From NCBI GenBank assembly GCA_040752815.1, contig JBFMGC010000007.1, positions 20,647-84,646 of the forward strand: a stretch of DNA of 64,000 nucleotides. The letters are read 5' to 3'. Under the pieces are notes generated by a model. That model was not told the origin of the DNA. It made no database searches and saw only the letters and a list, made by a program, of their open reading frames with translations. Below, piece by piece: positions 1-8,623 of the stretch. Origin of the DNA: Candidatus Zixiibacteriota bacterium (GTDB taxonomy: Bacteria > Zixibacteria > MSB-5A5 > GN15 > FEB-12). The position numbers and the translations under genes were made by a program. The stretch's first letter is position 1; each line of letters begins with the position of its first letter.

Positions 1-2
1 CG

Positions 3-1415
3 ATCGTGGCGGTGAAATCCGGCCGCACCAAGCTGGGCGCCAAGGCGGCGTCGTCGCACACCGGCGCACTGGCCGGACTCGATGTCGGTGTGGATGCCCT
101 GTTCGAGCAGACCGGTATCATGCGCGTCGACACGACCGAAGAGCTGTTCGATGTTGCCGCGCTGCTCTCGCGCCAGCCGATTCCCAGGGGGAACCGGGTG
201 GTTGTGGTTACCAATGCCGGCGGGCCCGGAATTCTCGCCACCGATACGCTGATCGCCAACGGTCTGGATATGCCCGACCTGGCGGCGGACACGATCAAAG
301 AACTCAAAAAGTTTATCTCGGCGGATGCGTCGTACTCCAATCCGATGGACATGGTGGCCGGCGCCGGACCGAACGAGTATCTCAAAACTCTCAACGTAGT
401 TAAGAAAGACAAGCGTTACGATACGATATTGACCATCTTCCTCGCCCCCGTAACGATCAACGAGATGGAAGTAGCCCACGCCATACATGAGGCCCTCAAG
501 GATTCGGACAAGACGCTCATGGCTTGCCTCATGGGGGCGGGAGAACGCCGCTCGGGTATCGACTACCTCAACGCCAACGGTATCCCGACTTACATCTTCC
601 CTGAAGCAGCCGCCAAGGCGCTGGCGACGGTCGACGGTTACCGTCAGTGGCTGGGTCGCCCGATCGGCAAACCGAAGGCGTTTAAGGTCGACAGTGAGCG
701 GGTGCGGGAGATCCTCAATCGAAATCTCGGGGGCGGTAACACCGCGATCATCGGCGAGGACGCCATGGAGATTCTCAAAGCCTACGGCATTCAGGCGGCC
801 GGGTACAAATATGCCTTCAGCCCGAAAGAAGCTGTGGTGGCAGCCAAACAACTCGGCTACCCGGTAGTGCTGAAGATCAACACTCCGCCAATCCTGCATA
901 AGACCGAAGTCGGCGGCGTAATGGTGGACATTCGTTCCGATGCCGAAGTCAAAAAAGGTTTCGCCGAACTTCGTTCTCGCGTGGGCGAAATCAAGCGGGG
1001 CGAAAAGTTTTCCGTGGTCGTGCAACAAATGGTCACCGGTTCGGTCGAGACCGTGATCGGCATGACTACCGATCTGTCGTTCGGACCGCTGATCATGTTC
1101 GGCCTGGGCGGCATCTATGTCGAGGTCATGAAGGATGTCGCGTTCAGAATTAACCCGCTTACGCCCCAAAAAGTGCGCCGGATGATCAAATCGCTCAAGT
1201 CATATCCGCTGCTGACCGGTTTTCGGGGCGCGCCGCCAGTCGATCTTGACACAGTCGAGGAAACCCTGCTTCGCGTCTCACAACTAGTCCGGGATTTCGA
1301 TTGTTTTTCTGAGATCGATATAAACCCGTTTATTGTGTCGGCCGAGCGACAGAAGTGCAAGGCGGTAGACGCCCGCTTTATCGTGCGCAATGGCGCTTCG
1401 ATCGGACGGAGCTGA
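3..1415 (+). CDS. ADP-forming acyl-CoA/acetyl-CoA synthetase, C-terminal part (5' truncated by window)
   Basis: This is the 3' part of an NDP-forming acyl-CoA synthetase, which interconverts acyl-CoA + ADP + Pi with acid + CoA + ATP. The frame is open to the window edge, so the N-terminal CoA-binding domain lies outside. Visible first is the CoA-ligase flavodoxin-like region with 'SSHTGALAG'; its His codon at 57-59 aligns with the phosphohistidine of the succinyl-CoA synthetase family. From about nt 760 an ATP-grasp domain follows ('GYPVVLKI', 'HKTEVGGV', 'MFGLGGIYVEV', 'DINPF'). Alpha-like and beta-like parts are fused in one chain, as in the single-polypeptide enzymes of many bacteria and archaea. 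Substrate (acetate, propionate or a longer acid) cannot be read from the sequence. No terminator was seen before the next gene. Confidence 0.9.
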   Translation: MVAVKSGRTKLGAKAASSHTGALAGLDVGVDALFEQTGIMRVDTTEELFDVAALLSRQPIPRGNRVVVVTNAGGPGILATDTLIANGLDMPDLAADTIKELKKFISADASYSNPMDMVAGAGPNEYLKTLNVVKKDKRYDTILTIFLAPVTINEMEVAHAIHEALKDSDKTLMACLMGAGERRSGIDYLNANGIPTYIFPEAAAKALATVDGYRQWLGRPIGKPKAFKVDSERVREILNRNLGGGNTAIIGEDAMEILKAYGIQAAGYKYAFSPKEAVVAAKQLGYPVVLKINTPPILHKTEVGGVMVDIRSDAEVKKGFAELRSRVGEIKRGEKFSVVVQQMVTGSVETVIGMTTDLSFGPLIMFGLGGIYVEVMKDVAFRINPLTPQKVRRMIKSLKSYPLLTGFRGAPPVDLDTVEETLLRVSQLVRDFDCFSEIDINPFIVSAERQKCKAVDARFIVRNGASIGRS

Positions 1416-1485
1416 TGCCGAAGTCGCAGTGTCCGGACGGTCGCGTGGACCCAGGGATAACCTATAGTGTGAGGAGCGAGGTCCG

Positions 1486-1998
1486 ATGAGGTACGAGCTG
1501 AAGTCGATAGGTATATGGTCGTTTGTCCGGGTCTCGTTCTTCGTGCACCTGGGCTTCGGCTTTGTCATCGGCCTGTTTTATGCGGCCATGCTGATGATGG
1601 TATTCATGGCGGCGTCGACCGCCCCGCTCGACGAGTTCTCTGAGCTCCCGTTTGATATCCGCACGCTCGGCCCGATAATGATGATCATTCTGCCCTTCGT
1701 GTTTGCCGTCGGCGGGGCTGTGATGGGCACCCTGTTTGGGCTGGTCGCCGTGGGGTTTTACAATCTGGTTGGCCGCTGGATGGGCGGACTCGAGTTCGAG
1801 TTCAGGGAAGTCGGTTTAGTCGAGCTTGCGCGGGCTCTGCCGGGCGCGCCGGGCGTGGATAACAGGCCGGTGTTCGCGCCGCCGCCTCCGCCGCCGGCCG
1901 GCAGCACGTACACACCGCCTCCGCCATCGCAACCGGCGTGGAATCCACCGCCGCCGCCGACCAAACCTCCACCTGGAAACCCGCCGGGGAACCAATGA
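1486..1998 (+). CDS. Small membrane protein, DUF3566-like, with proline-rich C-terminal tail
   Basis: A 170-residue protein of unknown function. The N-terminus ('IGIWSFVRVSFFVHLGFGF') resembles the DUF3566 transmembrane family. Two hydrophobic segments lie at about residues 12-40 and 60-90, then a short amphipathic stretch, then about 50 residues of proline-rich low complexity (runs of P with Y/T/W/N) that is probably cytoplasmic and disordered. A GAGGAGCGAGG-type ribosome site precedes the ATG. Its TGA stop overlaps the gltX ATG (ATGA at 1995-1998), so the two are probably translationally coupled. The family match rests on pattern only; a generic two-TM protein is the alternative. Confidence 0.75.
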   Translation: MRYELKSIGIWSFVRVSFFVHLGFGFVIGLFYAAMLMMVFMAASTAPLDEFSELPFDIRTLGPIMMIILPFVFAVGGAVMGTLFGLVAVGFYNLVGRWMGGLEFEFREVGLVELARALPGAPGVDNRPVFAPPPPPPAGSTYTPPPPSQPAWNPPPPPTKPPPGNPPGNQ

Positions 1999-3440
1999 GC
2001 GACCAACCGGTCAGGGTGCGCATTGCCCCGTCGCCGACCGGCTATCTTCACGTAGGCACTGCGCGGTCGGCTCTGTTCAATTATCTCTTCGCGCGCCACA
2101 CCGGCGGGAAGTTTCTGGTCCGTATCGAGGATACCGACAAGGAACGCTCCAAACCGGAATACCTGGAGCCGATTCTCGACGGCCTCCGATGGCTGCGGCT
2201 CAACTGGGATGAGGCGATTGTGTATCAATCCCAGCGCTCCGACTTGTATGCCGAGTATCTCAAACGCAGCCTGGACACCGGCGAGGTTTACTACTGTTTC
2301 TGCTCGCCGCAAGATCTTCAGACCGAGCGGGACAAGGCGATGGCTGAAAAGCGGGACCCCAAGTACAACCGAAAGTGCCTTGGCCTGACCAAGGCCGAAG
2401 TCGAGCGCCGTCTCCGCGCGGGGGAGAGACCGGCCGTGCGTGTTCGCATTCCTGACGGCTCGGTCGAATACGACGATCTGATCGCCGGGCACCTGAGCCG
2501 CAGCAGCGACGATATCGAGGATTTCGTTATCGCCCGTTCCGACGGCAGCGTAACTTACAACTTCGCCGTCGTAGTTGATGACCACGAGATGGGCATCAGC
2601 CATGTCATCCGAGGAAATGATCATATCACCAACACTTTCAAGCAGGTGGTTCTCTATCGCGCCCTGAAACTGCCTGAGCCGAAATTCTGCCACGTGCCGC
2701 TGATACTCCGCCCCGACAAACGCAAGGTCTCGAAGAGGCTCGGAGACAAGGACGTGGGCGAGTATCGCACGCTCGGCATTCTGCCGGAGGCGATGGTCAA
2801 TTACCTCTCGCTGCTCGGCTGGTCACCAAAAACCGACAACGAAATCTACTCGATAACCGAATTAGCAGGTTTATTCGAATTGGAGAACCTGAACGCCTCC
2901 AATGCGGTCTTTGACGAGGAGAAGCTATTTGCCTTCAACCGGGCGCATATCCAGAGAAAGAGCGATCATGAGCTGGCGGTGATTGTTGCGCCGCTGCTTA
3001 TAGAATCCGGACTCACCACCAGGTACTGGTTGGAGACGCGCTGGGAGTATCTGCGGCAAGTAATCAGCCTGCTCAAACCGAGGGTTCAATTCCTCCCGGA
3101 TTTTGTCACGCTGGGGGGGTACTTCTTCAGTTTCACCGGCGAATACGAACCGGAGGCGGAGGCGAAAAATTTCAATTCGGAGAGCGCTAATCTGCTGGAG
3201 GCTCTCGCTGAGCGATTCGAATCATTGCCCGTTTTCACCCACGAGTCGACCGAGCAGGCGCTGAATCAGCTGGCCGAGGAGCAAGGTGTAGGGAAAGCGA
3301 AGATCATCCATCCGGCCCGACTGGCGGTATCAGGAATGTCGCGCGGGCCCGGGCTGTATGAGATGCTGGCAGCCCTGGGGCAGCCCATTGTTGTCGAAAG
3401 GCTGCGCAGAGCCGTAGATCATATGCGCGGCCGGGGCTAG
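1995..3440 (+). CDS. gltX: Glutamyl-tRNA synthetase
   Basis: Class I aminoacyl-tRNA synthetase that charges tRNA-Glu (or tRNA-Gln in a non-discriminating form) with glutamate in the cytoplasm. The class I HIGH-type signature is 'PSPTGYLHVGT' at residues 13-22, and the KMSKS-type loop is 'KVSKR' at residues 244-248. At 481 aa it has the usual bacterial length. The frame is open further upstream, but the ATG at 1995 is chosen: family proteins begin just before 'VRVRIAPSPTG', and this ATG overlaps the stop of the preceding gene. The C-terminal anticodon-binding region appears complete. The peroxiredoxin gene follows after 21 nt. Confidence 0.96.
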   Translation: MSDQPVRVRIAPSPTGYLHVGTARSALFNYLFARHTGGKFLVRIEDTDKERSKPEYLEPILDGLRWLRLNWDEAIVYQSQRSDLYAEYLKRSLDTGEVYYCFCSPQDLQTERDKAMAEKRDPKYNRKCLGLTKAEVERRLRAGERPAVRVRIPDGSVEYDDLIAGHLSRSSDDIEDFVIARSDGSVTYNFAVVVDDHEMGISHVIRGNDHITNTFKQVVLYRALKLPEPKFCHVPLILRPDKRKVSKRLGDKDVGEYRTLGILPEAMVNYLSLLGWSPKTDNEIYSITELAGLFELENLNASNAVFDEEKLFAFNRAHIQRKSDHELAVIVAPLLIESGLTTRYWLETRWEYLRQVISLLKPRVQFLPDFVTLGGYFFSFTGEYEPEAEAKNFNSESANLLEALAERFESLPVFTHESTEQALNQLAEEQGVGKAKIIHPARLAVSGMSRGPGLYEMLAALGQPIVVERLRRAVDHMRGRG

Positions 3441-3461
3441 GACACGAAAGCAGGTCGGATA

Positions 3462-3947
3462 ATGAGTGCAGAGAGCAGAGAGGTTCCCAGAGTCGGCGAC
3501 CCCGCGCCCGATTTCACACTCCGGACACACAACGAGGGCGATCTCAATCTCGCCTGGTATCAGGGCCGAAAGAACGTAATCCTGGCGTTCTACCCAGGCG
3601 ACTGGACATCGGTCTGTTCGACTCAGATCCCCGGCTTCCGCCCCCTCATGGATTTTCTCGAAGATCATGAATGCCAATTGCTTGGCATCTCGGTCGATTC
3701 CATTGCCTCCCATCTTGCCTGGGCCAGATCGCTGGGCGGACTGCCGTTTCCGCTCATGTCCGATTACTATCCGCACGGGGCGGTCGCACAGAAATACGGC
3801 GTCCTGGCCGAGAAGGGGTACGCCGAGCGGGCTGTATTCCTGATCGACAAGCAGGGTATCATCCGGTATTTCGAGCAGGTGCCGCCGGCCAACATTCCCG
3901 ATAACGGCAAGCTGCAAGCAGCGATCGAAGCCCTGACAACCGGCTAG
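3462..3947 (+). CDS. Peroxiredoxin (AhpC/TSA family)
   Basis: Thiol peroxidase that reduces peroxides through a peroxidatic cysteine. The 161-residue protein has the thioredoxin-like fold pattern 'GDPAPDFTL' near the N-terminus and the active-site motif 'FYPGDWTSVC', with Cys52 as the predicted peroxidatic residue and the conserved Pro and Thr before it. The only other cysteine is Cys71, which is not at a standard resolving position, so a 1-Cys or AhpE-like mechanism using an external thiol is possible. An AGCAGG ribosome site precedes the ATG. It lies between gltX and nadA, so its function is not indicated by neighbours. Confidence 0.88.
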   Translation: MSAESREVPRVGDPAPDFTLRTHNEGDLNLAWYQGRKNVILAFYPGDWTSVCSTQIPGFRPLMDFLEDHECQLLGISVDSIASHLAWARSLGGLPFPLMSDYYPHGAVAQKYGVLAEKGYAERAVFLIDKQGIIRYFEQVPPANIPDNGKLQAAIEALTTG

Positions 3948-4041
3948 TGGGTCGGGCACGTTTGGGGCCTGTTTGCGGTTTTACAGTCGAATCGGATGTC
4001 AGGGAACGGCACCGGCGCTTTGAAGATAAAGGCGACTGCAA

Positions 4042-5124
4042 GTGTATTTTTCGTTGCCCAAAGAGTATCGCGAAGCTGCGACTGACGAACTAAAGGACCG
4101 CATCCGGGCCTCGCGCGCGAGGTTAGGCCGCAGGCTGTGTGTGCTCGTGCACCATTACCAGCGGATGGAGGTCGTACAGTTCGGCGACTTCGTGGGCGAC
4201 AGCTACGACCTCTCCAAGACGGCCGCAGCCCAGAAAAAGGCGGGGATCATCGTATTCTGCGGCGTGCATTTTATGGCCGAATCGGCCGACATCCTGACCG
4301 GTTCGCACCAAAACGTCTACCTCGCCAACCCGCTGGCGGGCTGTCCGATGGCCGATATGGCTGAGATGGCCGATGTGCTCGAAGCATGGGAGTATCTTAA
4401 GCCGTTCGGCGGCGCGGAACGAATCATGCCGGTGTCGTACATGAACACCACTGCCGGCCTCAAGGCTTTTACCGGCCGTAACGGCGGCACAATATGTACG
4501 TCGTCCAACGCGGCGGCCGCACTGCAGTACGCCTTCGAGCGGCGTGAGAAAGCGTTTTTCTTCCCCGATGAGAATCTCGGCATGAACACCGGCCGCAGGA
4601 TGGGGCTCAAGTCGGAGGAGATGATCATCTGGGATTTCTCGCGTGAGTCCGGCGGCCTGACCGAGGAGCAAATCGACCGGGCCAAACTGATCCTCTGGAA
4701 GGGGCACTGCCATGTACATACCAACTTCACGCCTGCCCATGTGGCTAACATGCGCTCAACGTATCCCAATGTGCAGATTATCGTGCATCCCGAGTGTGTC
4801 CCGGAAGTTGTCGATCTTGCCGACGGTGTCGGTTCGACCAAGTACCTGGTCAAGTATTGCGAGGCGGCTCCTTCGGGGTCGGTGATTGCTATAGGCACCG
4901 AGGTTAACCTGATCCACCGGATGTCGGAGCTCTATCCAGATAAGACCATCATGCAGCTTTCCGGCGACATCTGCCCGGTCTGCGCCAATATGTACCGGAC
5001 AACGCTGAACGACCTGGCCTACTGCCTCGATCACCACGATGATATAAAACCGGTGGTAGTCACCGATCCTGACCGGAGCGACGCGCTGCTCGCTCTCGAG
5101 CGGATGCTTGAAATTGGGCGGTAG
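4042..5124 (+). CDS. nadA: Quinolinate synthase
   Basis: Fe-S enzyme of de novo NAD synthesis that condenses iminoaspartate with dihydroxyacetone phosphate to quinolinate. The 360-residue protein shows the family segments 'VHHYQRMEVVQFGDFVGDS', 'FCGVHFMAESA', 'IIVHPEC' and 'SGDICPVCANM'; cysteines in the last three are candidates for the three cluster ligands. Translation starts at GTG with AAAGGCG upstream; no ATG is near and the frame starts at the family-typical place. nadE, the last enzyme of NAD synthesis, lies 2.5 kb away on the other strand; nadB and nadC are not in the window. It converges with lgt across about 120 bp. Confidence 0.96.
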   Translation: MYFSLPKEYREAATDELKDRIRASRARLGRRLCVLVHHYQRMEVVQFGDFVGDSYDLSKTAAAQKKAGIIVFCGVHFMAESADILTGSHQNVYLANPLAGCPMADMAEMADVLEAWEYLKPFGGAERIMPVSYMNTTAGLKAFTGRNGGTICTSSNAAAALQYAFERREKAFFFPDENLGMNTGRRMGLKSEEMIIWDFSRESGGLTEEQIDRAKLILWKGHCHVHTNFTPAHVANMRSTYPNVQIIVHPECVPEVVDLADGVGSTKYLVKYCEAAPSGSVIAIGTEVNLIHRMSELYPDKTIMQLSGDICPVCANMYRTTLNDLAYCLDHHDDIKPVVVTDPDRSDALLALERMLEIGR

Positions 5125-5242
5125 GTCGCGCGGGCTTGGGCACCAAGCTTCAGGTGAGCCGGGGACTTCACAAATGGGCCAATGCGGAGTGTAGGAAGAC
5201 GGCCACCACGCACGGAAAGAGTTCGACTCGTGTAGGAGTGCC

Positions 5243-6052
5243 CTACGAATTCCCCGCCGAGTTGTGCTTTCGCACACTCACTACATAGACGGCCAGTCCG
5301 CCCAAGAACAGTGACCAGGAAACAACCTGGTTCCATGTCGGATGCATCCCCCACAATGAGAAATGCATCTCGCTTTCATAGTATCGAACGTATTCGATGG
5401 CATAGCGGAACACCGCTTCGACCATCAGGAAGATCGCGGTCACCTGTCCTGTAAAGCGTCGGTGTTTTACCAGGTGGTGCAATGCCACGAACAGGCCCAG
5501 TCCGTAGAGCGACGAGTAGATTTGCGACGGATGCAGATGCTGTGAGCCGAAAATCATGTAGGGAATCGAGTCGGGCGGAAACTCCACTCCCCAGGGAAGA
5601 TGGGTGGGTGTGCCGAAACAGCAGCCGTTGAGAAAGCAACCGATACGGCTGATACCGATTCCGAGTCCGATGGTCGGCGCGAAATAGTCGAATACGTCGA
5701 GTACCGGCACGTACTTCAAGCGGGCATAGATGATTGACCCGGCCATGCCGAACAGAATGCCGCCGTAGAGATTCAGCCCGGCAATTCCGAACTGGCCGGA
5801 CTGAAACGGATTGAAGATGTCCAACAGGTTGTTGGCGAAATCGGACCAGTGGAGGGCCGCATACGAAAGCCGCGCACCGAGAATTCCGCCGAAAATCATG
5901 ATGTACGCGAACATCAGGTAGGTATCGAACGGCTTGCGATCCCTCAGAGCCACTCGCTGGATGTAGTACACGCCTGCGAGGAACGAAAGCGCCAGCATCA
6001 GACCAAAGGCTCGAACCGGCACCGGGCCGATATGAAACAGCTCAGGGTACAT
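5243..6052 (-). CDS. lgt: Prolipoprotein diacylglyceryl transferase
   Basis: Inner-membrane enzyme that transfers diacylglycerol from phosphatidylglycerol to the lipobox cysteine of prolipoproteins. The 269-residue protein is strongly hydrophobic with several TM helices, begins 'MYPELFHIGPVPVRAFGLML' as the family does, and carries the Lgt signature around 'SRIGCFLNGCCFG', followed by 'GVEFPP' and 'HPSQIY'. Its start overlaps the end of the upstream PAP2 gene by 11 nt, so it is the last gene of the operon nadE-rsmI-PAP2-lgt. Confidence 0.95.
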   Translation of the reverse strand: MYPELFHIGPVPVRAFGLMLALSFLAGVYYIQRVALRDRKPFDTYLMFAYIMIFGGILGARLSYAALHWSDFANNLLDIFNPFQSGQFGIAGLNLYGGILFGMAGSIIYARLKYVPVLDVFDYFAPTIGLGIGISRIGCFLNGCCFGTPTHLPWGVEFPPDSIPYMIFGSQHLHPSQIYSSLYGLGLFVALHHLVKHRRFTGQVTAIFLMVEAVFRYAIEYVRYYESEMHFSLWGMHPTWNQVVSWSLFLGGLAVYVVSVRKHNSAGNS

Positions 6053-6971
6053 TCTCTGTCCTCACAAGTTGTACATGCTCGGTCAGGGCGTCGCCTAACG
6101 CTGCCCGATTCAGCCCGGCCCGCACCAGCCAAACTGCTGCCGCGCCGATGACTGCTCCGACTACTACATCGCTGACATAGTGGAACCGTCCCCAGACAGT
6201 GCCGAGCGCAAGGCCGATTACGATCGGCAGCAGCCACCAGGCGGCCTTACGATAGTATCGGTAACAGAACATCAGCGTCACCAGGGCGACCCCGGTGTGC
6301 GATGACGGCATCGCGCCGCCGCGAACCGCCGCATTGTCAATTACATATGTCACCAGCTGCCGGAACAAGGGGCCGTCGACCGGGTTCACGTATTGCCCGG
6401 CGAGGTGCCATCGCGGCCCCTCCACCGGATACAGCCAGAAGATCAGATATGAAACAAAAAACGTCAGACTCGCCGCCGCCAGATACTCACGGATGATCTT
6501 GCTGTCTCCTCGTACGAACGCTGGAACCAGAAAACCCGGAACGATCAGGTAGTAGGTGAAATAGCAGAAAGAGAGAACCTCGGTGACCCACACGTTGAGC
6601 AGCTTCTGATCGATGTAGAGGGTCGGCTCGAGGCCGAAAAGCGAACTTTCAAGGGCGACAATGTGGGCGTCGAAGAGGCGATCAAATACGAGCTCCATCT
6701 GCCCGCCGGTCACGCGATAGAACAGCGTGAACAGCATCGCCGGATAAAGCAGCCGGACGAACCTGCGCCGGTTCCCCTGGGTCTCGTCGACAAAACGGAC
6801 AATAAGTACCGTCAGGGCCGCGGTGCTGAGATAGAAAGCGAGTTCGTCGGCGTATCGCGCCAGCGGCCGTCCGAGCACGACTATGACCAGCGCCATTAGC
6901 AGACAATAGTTCAGCACGATCCAGTCGACCGGCCGGAACCGAGCAAAACCGGCACGGATGCGGTTAGGCAT
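6042..6971 (-). CDS. PAP2-superfamily membrane phosphatase (Aur1-like PAP2_3 type)
   Basis: Predicted integral-membrane lipid phosphatase or phosphotransferase of the type-2 phosphatidic acid phosphatase superfamily. The phosphatase motifs appear as 'GPRW', 'MPSSHTG' (PSxH) and 'RFHYVSDVVVG' (Rx4-HxxxD-like). The chain has about six TM helices. The ATG at 6971 (309 aa) is preferred to the longer frame because it overlaps the rsmI stop by 8 nt, matching the tight spacing of this operon. The substrate is unknown; undecaprenyl-pyrophosphate, phosphatidate or inositol-type lipids are all possible for this fold. Confidence 0.85.
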   Translation of the reverse strand: MPNRIRAGFARFRPVDWIVLNYCLLMALVIVVLGRPLARYADELAFYLSTAALTVLIVRFVDETQGNRRRFVRLLYPAMLFTLFYRVTGGQMELVFDRLFDAHIVALESSLFGLEPTLYIDQKLLNVWVTEVLSFCYFTYYLIVPGFLVPAFVRGDSKIIREYLAAASLTFFVSYLIFWLYPVEGPRWHLAGQYVNPVDGPLFRQLVTYVIDNAAVRGGAMPSSHTGVALVTLMFCYRYYRKAAWWLLPIVIGLALGTVWGRFHYVSDVVVGAVIGAAAVWLVRAGLNRAALGDALTEHVQLVRTENVP

Positions 6972-7674
6972 TCTCGTCCCCGCTCTTGTGTCTTTCTGTC
7001 CCCGCCACGACAAGGACAATTTCGCCCTTGATCGACTTTCCGGAGACGCGCGCGGTGATCTTACTCAGCGGGCCGCGAATATACTCTTCGAATTTCTTCG
7101 AGATCTCCCGCGCCAGGGAGGCCGGGCGGTCGCCGAGAACTTCCTGCATATCCGCCAGAGTCTTTTGCACTCGATGAGGGGACTCGTAGAAAACCAGCGT
7201 GTGCGGCAAATCGGCCAATTGCCCCAGGCGCTTTCTGCGGGCGGCGCTTTTGTTCGACAGAAAACCCTCAAAGAAGAACCGGTCGGTCGGCAGGCCTGAC
7301 GCTGTCAAAGCCGGAATGATCGCGCATGGGCCGGGCAGAGCCACGACCGGCAGGCCGTTATCGATCGCCGCTCGCACCACCCGGTAGGCCGGGTCGGATA
7401 TGCCGGGCGAGCCGCCGTCGGAAATCACCGCTATGCTCTGCCCCGTTCTAACGGCCTCGGCCAGACGATGCGCCCGCTCCCGCTCGTTGAACTCATGATA
7501 GCTGATAAGCCTCTTGGAGATCCCCAACTTCTTGAGCAGGTTGCCGCTGTTGCGGGTGTCCTCGCAGGCGATCATGTCAACGAGATTGAGCACCTCTATC
7601 GCCCGGGTCGTGATATCACCCATGTTGCCGATCGGTGTCGGTACCAGGTAGACCGTGCCGGGGGAGTCTGCCAT
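6964..7674 (-). CDS. rsmI: 16S rRNA (cytidine-2'-O)-methyltransferase
   Basis: SAM-dependent methyltransferase of the tetrapyrrole-methylase fold that 2'-O-methylates C1402 in 16S rRNA. The 236-residue protein starts 'GTVYLVPTPIGNMGDITTRA' and has 'ACEDTRNSGNLLKKLGI', 'YHEFNE', 'ISDGGSPGISDPAYRVV' and 'LPGPCAIIPALTASGLPTD', all hallmarks of RsmI. It lies 14 nt downstream of nadE and overlaps the PAP2 gene, so it is an internal gene of the minus-strand operon. Confidence 0.95.
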   Translation of the reverse strand: MADSPGTVYLVPTPIGNMGDITTRAIEVLNLVDMIACEDTRNSGNLLKKLGISKRLISYHEFNERERAHRLAEAVRTGQSIAVISDGGSPGISDPAYRVVRAAIDNGLPVVALPGPCAIIPALTASGLPTDRFFFEGFLSNKSAARRKRLGQLADLPHTLVFYESPHRVQKTLADMQEVLGDRPASLAREISKKFEEYIRGPLSKITARVSGKSIKGEIVLVVAGTERHKSGDENA

Positions 7675-7688
7675 CGATCAGTGTCGTT

Positions 7689-8495
7689 TCAGCTCAGTTT
7701 TATCCGGTCGGGGACCGGCCTGCGTCCCAGCGATGCCACCGGCGGCAGGGCGCGTTTGAAGGCATTACGGTTCAGCAGGGAGACAATTCGCTCGATCTGA
7801 TCCCGCTTAAAACCCTCCTTTGTCAGAACCGCCAGTGAAGTTTCGCCGTCGTCGACTATGCGTCGCAGGATCGCGTCGATCTGCACATACGGTACGCCGA
7901 TCTCGCCCTCATCGGTTTGTCCCTCCCACAGGTCGGCGGTGGGAATCTTGGCAATGATCGAGTCGGGGATGTTCAATCGGCGAGCCAGTATTCGGGCTTC
8001 GGTCTTGTACAGTTCCCCGACGGGGTTGAGCGAACAGGCGGAGTCGCCATAAAGCGTGGTGTAGCCGAGACAAATCTCGGTCCGGTTGCCGGTGCCCAGC
8101 ACCAGCCGGTTGGTGGCGTGGGCGATATCAAAGAGAACCGCCATTCGTTCTCGGGCCATTTTGTTTCCGGCGCGAATCTTCACAGAGGCGTCGATCTCCG
8201 CAAAGTAAGCGTCGATCATTGGCGTGATGTCGACTTCCCGATGTTCTATGCCCAATTGTCCCACCAACTTGAGCGCGTCGTTTTTTGAAGAAGGGGACGA
8301 CAGGCGATACGGCATGATCACGCCCAGCACCCTCCCCGGGCCTACCGCTCCGACCGCCAGGCTGGCGCTCAGCGCCGAATCCAGCCCGCCTGACACCCCG
8401 ACCACGTACCCGTCCAACCCGCTGGCAGCCAACTTGTCGGCCAGAAAAGACTGGATTAATGTGATTGCTTTTTGTGGGTCGAATGTATTACTCAT
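7689..8495 (-). CDS. nadE: NAD+ synthetase (ammonia-dependent type)
   Basis: Converts deamido-NAD to NAD+ with ATP and ammonia. The 268-residue protein has the ATP pyrophosphatase P-loop 'GVSGGLDSALSA', then 'GTGNRTEICLGYTTLYGDSA' and 'IPTADLWEGQTDEGEIGVPY'. No glutaminase domain is fused, so ammonia or a separate amidotransferase is the nitrogen donor. The longer frame is rejected: the ATG at 8495 has GGGAG 8 nt upstream and a sigma70-type promoter just beyond, and family proteins start near here. First gene of the operon nadE-rsmI-PAP2-lgt, divergent from ssb. Confidence 0.94.
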   Translation of the reverse strand: MSNTFDPQKAITLIQSFLADKLAASGLDGYVVGVSGGLDSALSASLAVGAVGPGRVLGVIMPYRLSSPSSKNDALKLVGQLGIEHREVDITPMIDAYFAEIDASVKIRAGNKMARERMAVLFDIAHATNRLVLGTGNRTEICLGYTTLYGDSACSLNPVGELYKTEARILARRLNIPDSIIAKIPTADLWEGQTDEGEIGVPYVQIDAILRRIVDDGETSLAVLTKEGFKRDQIERIVSLLNRNAFKRALPPVASLGRRPVPDRIKLS

Positions 8496-8517
8496 CGGGC
8501 GAGCTCCCATAGTGGGC

Positions 8518-8546
8518 AGAATATCAAAACCGTCTGAGGGTTTCAA
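8518..8546 (-). promoter_or_regulatory. Sigma70-type promoter for the nadE operon
   Basis: Read on the minus strand: -35 TTGAAA (8546-8541), 17-nt spacer, -10 TATTCT (8523-8518). The predicted start is near 8511, leaving a short leader that contains the GGGAG site of nadE. It lies back to back with the ssb promoter. Confidence 0.6.
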
Positions 8547-8562
8547 GTGAAATATCCCGGCC

Positions 8563-8591
8563 TTGACCGGCCCGGCATGCTGGATTATAAT
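8563..8591 (+). promoter_or_regulatory. Near-consensus sigma70 promoter for ssb
   Basis: -35 TTGACC (8563-8568), 17-nt spacer, -10 TATAAT (8586-8591). Start predicted near 8598, about 26 nt before the ssb ATG, with GGAGG in between. This is the best housekeeping promoter match in the window. Confidence 0.8.
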
Positions 8592-8623
8592 GAACCAACC
8601 TTATCTGATGGAGGTATGGGGTT

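Noticed and set aside
1758..2693. 311-codon open frame on the minus strand
   Set aside because: It lies over gltX and the poly-proline tail; its sequence is the low-complexity shadow of those genes and shows no family motif.
5134..5148. GCTTGG-GCA-CCAAGC hairpin after nadA as a terminator
   Set aside because: Only 6 bp with no T-run; too weak to call in the nadA-lgt convergent gap.
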